From Alisma plantago-aquatica (Eukaryota; Streptophyta; Magnoliopsida; Alismatales; Alismataceae): a DNA stretch of 64,000 bases. The translations under genes and the position numbers were made by a program. This document shows, in pieces, positions 13,300 through 25,300 of this stretch; within the stretch, counting starts at the first letter, position 1; every line of letters begins with the position of its first letter. The DNA lies in assembly GCA_963693085.1 (NCBI GenBank), contig OY856409.1, positions 1,536,487,072 to 1,536,551,071 of the forward strand, read 5' to 3'. Below the pieces are notes generated by a model that made no database searches, had not been told where the DNA came from, and was given only the letters and a program-made list of their open reading frames with translations.

Positions 13300-13438
13300 T
13301 GTGAAAGGTATTGGTCCAGAATGATACTCGGGTGTGACAGGTTCCCCTTTCTTATATAGAGAAGGAATATTTACATACTAGACCCAACATATAAAGAGAA
13401 TATGAAAGAAGCACAGAAATAATAAGTTATTTCTAACA
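13300..13438 (-). mobile_element. Copia 3' LTR (139 bp)
   Basis: Begins TGTGAAAGG and ends TTTCTAACA on the plus strand. It aligns with 29001-29116, with an internal stretch present in one copy and absent in the other. The minus-strand purine tract AAGGGGGAG is immediately outside (13439-13450). It is flanked on the outside by CCCTT. Confidence 0.88.
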
Positions 13439-13445
13439 CTCCCCC

Positions 13446-14173
13446 TTAAGTTGGAGTATACACATCATGCATATCCAACTTGGAATTCATATAATTAAAA
13501 ACTGATGATATGAGTGACTTGGTGAAGATGTATGCCACTTGTTGTCCATTGCGAATGTGAGGAGTTTGAATCTTCTTGGAGAGAACTAAATCACGAAAAA
13601 AAATGGAAGTCCACTTCAATATGCTTCCTACGCTCATGAAACACAAGATTGTTGGCAATGTGAACTTCTTGATTGTCACACATAAGAGAGGTCGGTGTCT
13701 CAATAGACAATCCCATTTCAAACAGAATGACATGATCGTGCATGTGTCATTGCTTGGTACTTAGCTTCTGTACTGCATCGTGCTACCACATTTTACTTCT
13801 TGCTCCTCCAAATTACCAAATTTGACCGAAGGAACACACAGTAGCCAGAGGTAGACCGCATGTCTCCAACATCACTTGCCCAAACCACATCAATGTAACT
13901 AGTGAGATTCAATGGGGTACTTACATGATTTTTACCAGTGAGATAGATAAGACCCTTTCTTGGTGATCCTTTGATGTATCGTAGGATCCGGATAACTGCC
14001 TTCCAATGAGACAATTTTGGCGCACTCATAAACTGGCTAACAACTCCCACAATATATGAAATGTCTGGTAGCGTAACTGCCAAATAAATCAGTTTTCCCA
14101 CAACCCTTCTATATTTTGTTATATAAAATTCAGTATCATCTGAAATAGATGCCTTGACATGATAGTCCATAGG
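13446..14173 (-). pseudogene. Copia RNase H and C-terminal reverse transcriptase, broken
   Basis: The minus-strand frame 14170-13793 encodes the linker and start of RNase H of a Ty1/Copia polyprotein, with RRVVGKLIYLAVTLPDISY, YIKGSPRKGLIY and the RSTSGYCVFL motif. After a frame disruption, 13733-13446 gives the end of RNase H: FFRDLVLSKKIQTPHI, VAYIFTKSL (canonical ADIFTKxL) and MHDVYTPT before the stop. The 5' end of this piece is cut at 14173 by the giant-LTR element; the reading frame resumes at 28076 on the far side of the insert. Confidence 0.88.
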
Positions 14174-14693
14174 TGTAACACCCCTGATCTGGGTAATGAA
14201 CTAACCCTAGATGTTTTGCTTATATATGTGATTATATGCTTGTGGTTATCTTATGAAATGTAATTAAAGCTTTTGAGGAACCTATATTTCCATTTCAGTC
14301 CCTTTTGAGCAATGTTACAATATGGTTTTGTTAATTTTTGACTAAAGTGCAAATTACCCAAGTAGAGGGGTTAACTTGAAAATTGAACATGTTAAGATGT
14401 TCCTCTTATGTTGAGACATCATAAGAATGAACATGATGTAGTGATATAGATTCCACAGGCTTGAGCACCAAGATATAGCTTGCAGAGCAATCCTTGTGCT
14501 TTAAAACCTAGTTTTGGTGGTGCAATTTACCCAAAACTAAGGGTGCAACATGTAAAACATACCCTCTAGAGTATCTCTTATGTTTCTTGCCATCAATTAG
14601 ACCAAATAAAATGAGAGGGGCGCCTCACTTGAATGATCAAGTAAGAAGGATAACCTTGATATTTAAATAACCAAGTTTAAGCAAAATGGCCTT

Positions 14694-14704
14694 TTATATA
14701 TATA
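14694..14704 (+). promoter_or_regulatory. Candidate TATA box of the giant LTR
   Basis: TTATATATATA lies about 0.5 kb into the LTR and is preserved in the 3' LTR near 22800. If it is the promoter, transcripts would carry a leader of more than 5 kb. A second candidate, CTTATAAAAAG, lies at about 16740. Neither can be confirmed from sequence alone. Confidence 0.3.
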
Positions 14705-15376
14705 GCTTATTAAGATATATGGTTTCTTTTCCTTTGAACCTTGGATAAGAGAGAGGTTTTACATGTGAAAAGTAGGAAGAAACGTTGCCAAGGGTGGAGT
14801 GAACATGAGTGGATGGGTTAAAGAAATAAAAGAAACAACTATCTTTTTCTTTGCCTTAATAAATACCCAAAAATATATTAGCACCCTTTTTCCACAAGGT
14901 AAAGGAACGTTTCCCTTAGTTTCTTTTCTCATCTTCTTGATTTGGCCGACTAATGAGAAGCTCAAGAGTAGAGGAGGAAGACCAAGATGGTTTGGGTAAG
15001 CTTTGATCATCACCTAGCTCGAATTCATGGTGGAAACCCTTATACAAGGTTGGTTTGTTGGTTTTCTTTACACAACTCTTCTTTCTAGCCATCTTCTCCA
15101 TCCAAATCTTGAAGAACGGACCTTGGACAACCTTTGGAGCTTCATCCACCATTAAAGCTACGAATCGTGGAGCTCTGGATCAGTCCTAGAGGCGGGTTTT
15201 ATAACTCTAATCCTTAAGTTTTGTTAATGCATCTTCTTCTCCTAGAATCGTTGCTTGTTCTTATTCTTTAGACACTTTTAAGTGTTCTTGCAAGTGTTTC
15301 TGTGAAGAACAACCCTTGTTCTTGAGGTAGAAGATGATGACGTTAATTCCAATGTTTATCCTAAATCTTGCTTTAG

Positions 15377-16460
15377 CAAACAGTCTCCCACCTCTTTCTC
15401 AAACGGTTTCCCAAACCGTTTGGGAGCAAACGGTCTCAAACCGTTTGAAAGCAAACGGTTTCAACCAAGAATGCATGGAAGCAAACGGTCTAAGACCGTT
15501 TGGATGAGTTGACCAGGCGTTTACCATTTGGAGGTCTGTTGTAAACATTATGGACTAATCACCCACCAAAAATCATCATCTAATTCCAAGTAAATCACCA
15601 ATTGAAGGCACATCAATCACCTAAACCCTAATCGGGTTAGTTGCTGGTTTCAATAATACAATCATGTTGAAGTTTGGGTCGAGTGACCCAAATGGTTTCA
15701 AAACCATTTAGTGATCACCCAAACGGTCTCAAGACCATTTGGTGATCACCCAAGACCGTTTGTAGGTCTAGGGTTAAGTGGGGTTGACCAATTGAGGGTC
15801 CAATGATAACAAGTTGATAAATGATTAAGTGCTGATTTGGTGACTAAACCTAGGGTTCAACCCTTGAGTGAATGACTTGTTTTTTGATGATATAATGGGA
15901 AAACGGTCTCAAGACCGTTTGGAGGACATCCAAATGATCCCAATACCGTTTGGGGTCAGGTCATGACCCAATTGAATGATGGTTCAATGGTTTCAAAGTC
16001 AATTAGACTCATGTTGATACATGGTGAAGGGTGATCGATTCCAAACCCTAATTCAATTGATCCAAGCCCTAATTGGTGATCAATTGAGGGTCAATTGAGT
16101 GTCAAATAAGTTGAGGGTTGATCTAATTTACTAAATTGATAAGTGGCTAACTAGTGCATGATCGATTGAGGGGTTCAACATTGGAAACCCTAACTCAATT
16201 GAAGAGGTTGAGACACTTTTTGGTCCATGCGGTTTTGAGGTGGTTTGGACCAAACAGTCTGAAGACCATTTGAGTCCAAACGGTCTCAAGACCATTTGGG
16301 ACCAAACAATCCCAAAACGTTTGATCTCATACGGTTTCAAGATCGGTTTGGCCCATGCGGTTACAAAGTCAAACTAGACCAAACAGTCAACACCACCAAA
16401 CGGTTTCAAGGTCCATCCAAGACCGTTTGGGGGTTTAGTACCCAAGACCGTTTGAGGTCT
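15377..16460. repeat. Hairpin-forming repeat array in the 5' LTR
   Basis: About a dozen or more copies of a short palindromic unit are spread irregularly over 1.1 kb. The clearest copy is AAACGGTCTCAAGACCGTTT at 15901-15920: 9-base arms with a 2-base loop. Variants replace CG by TG or CA, giving ATGGT and ACCATTT. Spacers are unique LTR sequence. The 3' LTR has the same array (23481-24505) with fewer units. Confidence 0.88.
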
Positions 16461-18110
16461 AAAAAGGTCAAGATTGTTTGATGCCTTAGAGATCAATATG
16501 GGTTAGTGGTTGGTTAAGCTAAACCTCATGGATATCTAATGTGATTAAAGGACTAAGTAATTAGTGGATTAATGCATGTCATGATCAATTAGGTGATCAT
16601 TACCAATATGCCCTTGATGGAATAGAGTGATTAATACCCCTTTGAACAAGTGAACCCTAATGATCACATTAGTAGTGACCTAACCCTTAACATCAATGTG
16701 GTTTGACTTAGTCTAATTAAGGGTGATGTAATCACCATCTTATAAAAAGAGGAGAGAGAAGACTCCTTATATAAATGAGAATCAAGTAATAAGTGTTCAA
16801 TATGAATGAATATATCTAATTAGGGTATGATCCATCATAATGAGATCATAGAAACCCTAATTATGATGGTAAATGATTCTTAACCTAATTTGAGGGAATT
16901 AAGGGAAATAATTCTCATACATGATGATAGCATGATCTTGATTCATTAACATGTGTATAGTAAACCCTAATCTAGGGTAATGTGATGTACCATGAATAGT
17001 AAACCCTAATTAGGAGTGATGTCATGTGAAACCCCAATTAGGATGAATAGTAAGCTTAATTATGGTTTGTTGGATATGAAACCCTAGTTTTAAGTAATGT
17101 TATGAGAAACCCTGATAATATGATATGGTCTAAGACTCAATTCAGGGTAATGTCAAGTAATGATATATGAAACCCTAGAGATGGTTTATTAGCCAGTACA
17201 CTAAAGAGAGGTGTGGCTAAAATAATTAAATAGGACGATTATGTCATAAACATAAAGGATAGGGTTAAGGAACCATGTGAATGATAAATGTGGTAATTTT
17301 AATGAATAAGGATTTAAGAGGTAAGATGATGCCTAGATCCTTGTACAAAAATCTCTATGAATGAGTAATAACTTTTACACCTTACAATGACAATGGATAT
17401 GAAACTTTTAGAAATGATGTATAATAAATAATGATGTGGATAACATCCTGAATATAGAAACACCTGGAATAGTTGATGATGGTTTATCCTACATCAACAA
17501 TGTTTATCAAATAGATAAGTCCATATCATTAAAGACAATTGGACAATTCTAATATATGATCCATGCACCATATGAAAGTAACAAGTTAGTGGATAAAGTA
17601 TTAAGAGAGAAATACCTTAATACAGAGTTAGTTAATTAACTCAAGTAAGATGGAAATGAGAAGAAAGTGATACATCAAGATATGATAGATATCACATTCA
17701 ACATTCAGGGTAACATACCTTGATGAACCTCTAAACCATTATACTTAGACAAGAGACACAGGGAGTGTATGATAAGTAAATGTTTGCAATAAAGATATAA
17801 TGGACTCAATGTACTCGATAAGTGTTGATCAACATATCTTGAGAATGGGGTAAGCCAAATCAATGAGTATGATGTAATCATACCATAACATGGATGAGAA
17901 GTGAACTAATACTTAGAATTGATGATCATTAATGATATATGATGAGTATAGTAATCAAAATCAAACACTTATAATATCTTTGAATGCTCCCAAGAGTTGT
18001 GGAGTAATATATTAGGGTTGCACTGATGATGTGAGCAGGAAACCCTAATTAATGAAAGGTGGGGTACACTAACCCTAAGCTTGGGTTATGCTTTTAAGCA
18101 TGGAACCCTA
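15600..18110 (+). repeat. Telobox-like AAACCCTA motifs scattered through the LTR
   Basis: AAACCCTA or its AAACCCTAA form recurs about ten times, for example near 15622, 16053, 16188, 16852, 16972, 17003, 17078, 17168 and 18043, mostly in the same orientation. It is the plant telomere unit and also the telobox bound by MYB/TRB proteins. The copies are single and interspersed, not tandem, so this is not a telomere tract. Confidence 0.55.
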
Positions 18111-20023
18111 TGATTGAATCATGTAATAAAGAATCACTATACCTTCTTAAAGGTAAAGGGGTTGAATAACCCTAATTGAATTGAATAAGGGAAAACCTAA
18201 CCCTATTAAGGGCATAGTGGTACAACCCTTGAATTAAAAGGTTATCTTTGTTTTGCAATATGCTGATATAGAGATAAATTGCCTATTATCAAGTGTATTA
18301 ATTATGTAGGCTTTTATGAAATGGTGAACATAGTCAGGTAAGGGCTATGATGTCATATTTAAGCTTTAAAAGTAATGATATGTTATATTGTGCCTAGTGA
18401 AAGATAGCATATAAGATTGAAAGGTTGTAATAGCCATGAGAAATATCTACATTGTTACAATCAAAGTCATGTTGTTAAATGACTTGATAATAATATGTCA
18501 CTTTGATAATCTAAGGGTTTGAACAACCATATTCCTGAATCACAATGATGAGATGGTTAGGGATTGATATCCCAATGTTATCTATATGTGATATGAACTT
18601 GATACAAATAGTACTCTTTCTTTATAGCAATTGTATTATTGGTTTATGTTTGAGAACATACTTGATGCTAAAAGAATGCCATAATGTACTTAAATAATCA
18701 AGTATAATGATATCATGTAGGGCCCTGACCATAGATCCATTATTGTCAGAAATTAAATGATGGTGAAATAGGTTTCCTAAGGGAACTCCTGGAGTGCATA
18801 CTTTTGAGTATGTGGGGGATTATGGACACAAATATCCTTACGTCCTAATGTAGGACTTGATGTAAGATGTACCTTTAATCCATCAATCCTTCATTATATG
18901 TTTATGCCGGGATGATGTATCACTAATCTCCCGATGATATTGTTAATGTCGCATCGATGAGTGATAAACAAGAAATCCCTCGATGGCGAAGAGAGTACAA
19001 CACGCCACTGTAACTCTAATAGCGAAGTTGCCAGTATACCCTCGAAAGCTATTATAGCAGAGACACAAGTTGTCCTGCATGTTGATCCTCACACTGACTG
19101 AGGAAGATGAGGTCATAGGAATCCGGTCCTTCTGATGACCTATGTATGGTACCAATTGTGATTTCGTAATGGTCGGTTGGAGTATGAGCGGTATACCTCA
19201 TCTCCTCAGGGCATAAATATGTTTGAAAGATGGAATCAGCCAAACAACATAATTTCTTAGGTTGAACTATGAGAAACAATGATTGATGTTACATTGTTTA
19301 TAATGCTCTAGTTGAATAACTAGTATACATGTTCTTCATATTCCTTATTGAAATGTGTTTGTCATTCAATTAAGTTATAATTGAAATGATTGCTTAAAAG
19401 AATGTTGCTTCACTTAGTTTATACAATGATAAACCTGTTGTTAAATGTTTTTAGTTCTACTGCTTATTGTTAATCCAATATTGCAATAACAATGCTTCTG
19501 GCAGAGAGTTATAACTCTCGCTGTGACAATTATTCAATTGTCTCACCCCGTGGGATTCGAATTTTTAGGTAGATGTTGAGGACAAAGGAAACCATCAGTA
19601 GATGAGCAACAACAACAGCAACAACAACATCAGGGACAACAGTGATCCTCAGGTGGAGACACTGGCTGTCAAGTCTTGTACATAGAATGTCCTATGTGTC
19701 TTCTTTGTACTCTCAGGTCCTAGGAGTCAGTAGATGTTTAATATAAATATGAGATTTTGGCTTAATGCCTCGAGATTTTTGTATCTTGCCTTGTACAGTT
19801 AACAAGGCATTTGATGGTTGTAACCTCGAGATATGACATTACAGAGATGTACTAATGGATCAGTTTGTAAATAACTTATCATGTTTATTTATGAAAGAGT
19901 TTTACCGTTTGAAGATCTCTTTACAAAAAGTTTTAAATTTTAGTGATTTTCCATAATTCCGCTGCTAGTTAATCGCTTCCGCATTCGTTGATCTCATTTT
20001 TCTGAGACAGACGTTACATTTAG

Positions 20024-20037
20024 TGGTATCAGAGCTC
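20024..20037 (+). other. Primer-binding site of the giant-LTR element
   Basis: TGGTATCAGAGCTC begins five bases after the 5' LTR end. The first 12 bases match the complement of the 3' end of plant initiator tRNA-Met, the usual primer for plant LTR elements. Confidence 0.92.
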
Positions 20038-20143
20038 TAGGTTCGCTGAGTCTACAGAGACATAGGACTAAGGTAGTAGAGTCTGTTCTAGTGTCATCCA
20101 GTGTATCTGATAGTATCTTCTGCTCATATAGGAGAAGAAGAAC

Positions 20144-20887
20144 TTGAAGATGACTGGGTTAGATGAGGAGTTTGCTGTAGAGAGCAGCAATGCTACACTA
20201 AGAAGAGGTGCAAAGGAGCAGGCAAGAGAGGGACAATTGCCTGAGACCCCCCTAGATAATCCAACCATGATAAGAAATCCTTCCTTAGGAATCACTGTTG
20301 GGGAATTTAGGGAAACCATGATGTATTTAGAGGATCAAGCACTAGCAATACAACCTAGATTACCAACTCCCAATGATGATGTTTTGGATATCAACAGGAT
20401 ATGTAACCCACAACAGTAGGTTGAAGCAACGGGAAATGATGAAATTCTAGACTTAGAACGAGTCTATGCTCAACCTCATCCTGTTCAATCAATATATAGT
20501 AATGTAGGGATTAGAATACAACCAGAAGTCAGGATCTGCTATAGGTGCAATGAACCTGGACACATCAAAAGGTTTTGCCCAGAAAAGAAAAACAAGATGA
20601 TGATTGAGAAAAGGCCTATCCAAATCCAGGAACAGAGGTCTAGTAGTTACAAAAAGGGAAAGACTTTGGTATCACCAGTACAACCAGGTCCTAGTGCACC
20701 AAGGCAATGGTCATCCAGAAAGGGTAAAGAACCCTTTAGACCACATCGGGCACCCAGAATTTGCTACTTATGTAGACGGGTTGGACATCTAGAAAGAAAT
20801 TGCTCAGCCAGAAATGTTATGGCGAATCAACCTCTGAGGCAGAATCAGCTTGAGGCAATGAATAATCCTCGAATCATGACAAGTTAG
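20144..20887 (+). pseudogene. Gag/nucleocapsid remnant with two CCHC zinc knuckles
   Basis: One plus-strand frame runs from ATG at 20144 to the stop at 20887, 247 codons, with a single in-frame TAG at 20417-20419. Two zinc knuckles follow the CX2CX4HX4C pattern of retroviral and retrotransposon nucleocapsids: CYRCNEPGHIKRFC (20537-20578) and CYLCRRVGHLERNC (20762-20803), separated by a basic, Ser/Pro-rich linker. These bind element RNA during packaging. The large capsid core expected before the knuckles in a Gypsy Gag is missing; only about 90 residues of acidic, low-complexity sequence precede the TAG. No protease follows. The TAG sits after CAG CAG and could be a C-to-T change of a third CAG. 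It is probably inactive, though a product starting at ATG 20597 would still carry the second knuckle. Confidence 0.82.
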
Positions 20888-22301
20888 ACAAAATAAATGT
20901 TATTCTTATATGTCTTTTTATGATCTCTTGGATAAAACTGAGAAAGTGATTGATTGAACTTTCCTTGATTAGTCCTATTAGGACATAATGTTGTATAATA
21001 AATATAATAGACGTTTCATGTTGCTTTTACCTCCATAAGAAAAATGAGGTATTAAAGAGTGGTCTGGATAAAAATTCTGTAAGGTTAAATCTTATACTTG
21101 TGATAATAGGAAAAGAGAAGGAATATGGTAGTATACAAATGCATATTACCTTATCTCAGTATTCATATACCCTAGCCAGGTATACAATTGCTGATGATAA
21201 AGTGAGTATGGAAACTCTTAGATTGTTATCTTTTTGATTGCTCTGATCAAGCAGTCATTCTGAGACAATCTAATGAGTATCATGAAATAAGAAATATGGG
21301 AATAAGGGAGGTCAACCCTATCCAGTAAAGTTGTAAGAATAATAATAAAGATCCTCCCCATAATGTGAAAATGTGATGAGATCATAAGATGTTCATGAAT
21401 ATGTTAGATAATAACAAGGAAAGGAACAATGTCATGTAATCATCCTTATAAGATTCCTATGCTAGGACAAGGAACCTAGGATGAGATAAGGGGTAAATGT
21501 TTCATGAATGGTTGAAAAATACATGAAATAATAAGAGGAATATGATTCCTTACTCTCTTTCCTTCCAGGAACATGGCAATCAAGTGGGTTTTAGGACACT
21601 TGATGTGCATAATATAAAGATGTTTATGTGATGAATACTTAGAAAGGTATCAGTTTATCTTGGAAATTGGTCCCAAGGTGAGAATATATGTAACAAGTAA
21701 TGTCCCAAGATGAAAGGAAGATAAAGATGTAATGTGTTGATAACACATGTGATAGGTATCAAGATAAGAATGTAATAATATATCAAATGATTTATGTTGA
21801 TTACCTGGAATGGTCAACCATGAAATCAAATTAAACATGTAAAATAATATGAACATCACATGTTAGGGGTTTATGTTTTTCATAAACATAACTTTTTCTA
21901 AAGATATCTTTCAGGTAAGTCCTTGATTGATAAGTAACTTTTCCCTATGATAAGAGAATGTACAACTAATGAGATAATTAGTGCAAGTAATAAGGAAAGT
22001 TAGTATGGTGTTATCAGGTGAGATGACACAATCAAGGTATGAAAGGACTTATATAGTCTAAAATAAATGACAGAGATAATTGTGATATTAAGAAATGTTG
22101 ATCTAACTAAGGAACATGAGAGTATATGTTCCATGTGAATATTTCCATGATAAACTTGTGTGGAGCAACCTTGTATTTTCTATAATGTCTCCATAATAAT
22201 GAAATGTTATCTGAGGATGTAATGATATGATGCTTAAATAATATTTGCTTCCCTTTTTTCTGGGATTTCGGGGACGAAATCCTTGTTAGGGGTTTATAAT
22301 T
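20888..22301 (+). other. Non-coding 3' internal region and 3' terminal motif of the giant-LTR element
   Basis: About 1.4 kb with no open frame of note where pol would be expected. It ends with an inverted repeat, GGATTTCGGGGACGAAATCC, at 22263-22282, and a degenerate polypurine tract (GTTAGGGG, 22285-22292) before TGTAACACC at 22302. Loss or replacement of pol is clear, since no reverse transcriptase or integrase motif is seen in any frame. Confidence 0.75.
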
Positions 22302-25300
22302 TGTAACACCCCTGACCTGGGTTATGAACTAACCCTATATGTTTTGCTTATATATGTGATTAGATGCTTGTGGTTATCTTATGAAATGTAATTAAAGCTT
22401 TTGAGGAACCTATATTTCCATTTCAGTCCCTTTTGAACAATGTTACAATATTGTTTTGTTAATTTTGGACTAAAGTGCAAATTACCCACGTAGAGGGGTT
22501 AAGTTGAAAATTGCACATGTTAATATGTTCCTCTGATGTTGTGATATGGATTCCACAGGCTTGAGCACCAAGATATAGCTTGCAGAGCAATCCTTGTGCT
22601 TTAAAACCTAGTTTTGGTGTAAAGTGCAATTTACCTAAAACCAAGGGTGCAACATGTAAAACATACCCTCTAGAGTATCTCTTATGTTTCTTGGCATCAA
22701 GTAGACCAAAGAAAATGAGAGGGGTGCCTCACTTGAATGATCAAGTAAGAAGGATAACCTTGATATTTAAATAACCAAGTTTAAGCAAAATGGCCTTTTA
22801 TATATATAGCTTATTAAGATATATGGTTTCTTTTCCTGTGAACCTTGGATAAGAGAGAGGTTTTACATGTGAAAAGGAGGAAGAAACGTGGCCAAGGTTG
22901 GAGTGAACATGAGTGGATGGGTTAAAGAAATAAAAGAAACAACTATCTTTTTATTTGCCTTAATAAATACCAAAAAATATATAAGCACCCTTTTTCCACA
23001 AGGTAAGGGAACGTTTCCCTTAGTTTCTTTTTTCATCTTCTTGCTTTGGCCGACTAAGGAGAAGCTCAGGAGCAGAGGAGGACGACCAAGCTGGTTTGGG
23101 TAAGCTTTGATCATCACCTAGCTTGAATTCATGGTGGAAACCCATATACAAGGTTGGTTTGTTGGTTTTCTTTACACAACTCTTCTTTCTAGCCATCTTC
23201 TTCATCCAAATCTTGAAGAACGGACCTTGGAAAACCTTTGGAGCTTCATCCACCATTAAAGCTACGAATCTTGGAGCTCTGGATCAGTCCTAGAGGCGGG
23301 TTTTATAACTCTAATCCTTAAGTTTTGTTAATGCATCTTCTTCTCCTAGAATCGTTGCTTGTTCTTATTCTTTAGACACTTTTAAGTGTTCTTGCAAGTG
23401 TTTCCGTGAAGAACAACCCTTGTTCTTGAGGTAGAAGATGATGATGTTAATTACAATGTTTATCCTAAATCTTTCTTTAGCAAACGGTCTCCCACCTCTT
23501 GCTCAAATGGTTTCCCAAACCGTTTGAAAGCAAACGGTTTCAACCAAGAATGCATGGAAGCAAACGGACTAAGACCGTTTGGATGAGTTGACCAGGCATT
23601 GACCGTTTGGAGGTCTGTTGTAAACATTATGGACTAATCACCCACCAAAAATCATCATCTAATTCCAAGTAAATCACCAATTGAAGGCACATCAATCACC
23701 TAAACCCTAATCGGGTTAGTTGTTGATTTCAATAATACAATCATGTTGAAGTTTGGGTTGAGTGACCCAAACGGTTTCAAAACCGTTTGGTGATCACCCA
23801 AGACCATTTGGAGGTCTAGGGTTAAGTGGGGTTGACCAATTGAGGGTCCAATGATAACAAGTTGATAAATGATTAAGTGTTGATTTGGTGACTAAACCTA
23901 GGGTTCAACCCTTGAGTGAATGACTTGGTTTTTTATGATATAATGGGAAAACGGTCTCAAGACCGTTTGGAGGACATCCAAACGATCCCAAGACCGTTTG
24001 GGGTCAGGTCATGACCCAATTGAATGATGGTTCAATGGTTTCAAAGTCAATTAGACTCATGTTGATACATGGTGAAGGGTGATCGATTCCAAACCCTAAT
24101 TCAATTGATCCAAGCCCTAATTGGTGATCAATTGAGGGTCAATTGAGTGTCAAATAAGTTGAGGGTTGACCTAATTGACTCAATTGATAAGTGGCTAACA
24201 AGTGCATGATCGATTGAGGGGTTCAACATTGGAAACCCTAACTCAATTGAAGAGGTCGAGACACTTTTTGGTCCATGCGGTTTTGAGGTGGTTTGGACCA
24301 AACAGTCTCAAGACCGTTTGGGACCAAATGGTCTCAAGACCGTTTGGGACCAAACGATCCAAAACCATTTGATCTCATGTGGTTTCAAGATCGGTTTTTC
24401 CCATGCAGTTTCAAAGTCAAACTAGACCAAACGGTCAACACCATCAAACAGTTTCAAGGTCCATCCAAGACCGTTTGGGGATTTAGTACCCAAGACCGTT
24501 TGAGGTCTAAAAAGTTCAAGATTGTTTGATGCCTTAGAGATCAATATGGGTTAGTGGTTGGTTAACCTAAACCTCATGGATATCTAAGGTGATTAAAGGA
24601 CTAAGTAATTAGTGGATTAATGCATGTCATGATCAATTAGGTGATCATTACCAATATGCCCTTGATGGAATAGAGTGATTAATACCCCTTTGAACAAGTG
24701 AACCCTAATGATCACATTAGTAGTGACCTAACCCTTAACGTCAATGTGGTTTGACTTAGTCTAATTAAGGGTGATGTAATCACCATCTTATAAAAAGAGG
24801 AGAGAGAAGACTCCTTATATAAATGAGAATCAAGTAATAAGTGCTCAATATGAATGAATATATCTAATTAGGGTATGATCCATCATAATGAGATCATAGA
24901 AACCCTAATTATGATGGTTAATGATTCTTAACCTAATTTTAGGGAAGTAATGGAAATAATTCTCATACATGATGATTGCATGATCTTGATTCATTAACAT
25001 GTGTATAGTAAACCCTAATCTAGGGTAATGTGATGTACCATGAATAGTAAACCCTAATTGGGAGTGATGTCATGTGAAACCCCAATTAGGATGAATAGTA
25101 AGCTTAATTATGGTTTGTTGAATATGAAACCCTACTTTTAAATAATGTTATGAGAAACCCTGATAATATGATATGGTCTAAGACTCAATTCAGGGTAATG
25201 TCAAGTAATGATATATGAAACCCTAGAGATGGTTTATTAGCCAGTACACTAAAGAAGGTGTGGCTAAAATAATTAAATAGGACGATTATGTCATAAACAT

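Larger units (their letters stand above)
14174..20018 (+). mobile_element. 5' LTR of the giant-LTR element (5,845 bp)
   Basis: Starts TGTAACACCCC and ends GACGTTACA. It matches 22302-28070 throughout. It holds a hairpin-repeat array (15377-16460), many AAACCCTA motifs (about 15.6-18.1 kb), and a CAA-rich strand (19607-19645). Short open frames present in both copies, such as a 78-codon minus-strand frame at 14916-15152, are more easily explained by recent duplication than by coding function. LTRs of this length exceed the typical plant range. Confidence 0.95.

Noticed and set aside
15377..16460. CRISPR-like array of palindromic repeats with spacers
   Set aside because: Spacing is irregular, units vary, it sits in a plant LTR, is duplicated in the second LTR, and no cas genes exist.
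15600..18110. Interstitial telomere tract
   Set aside because: AAACCCTA units are single and scattered, never in tandem.
20068..20319. Minus-strand 83-codon frame
   Set aside because: Antisense shadow of the Gag head.
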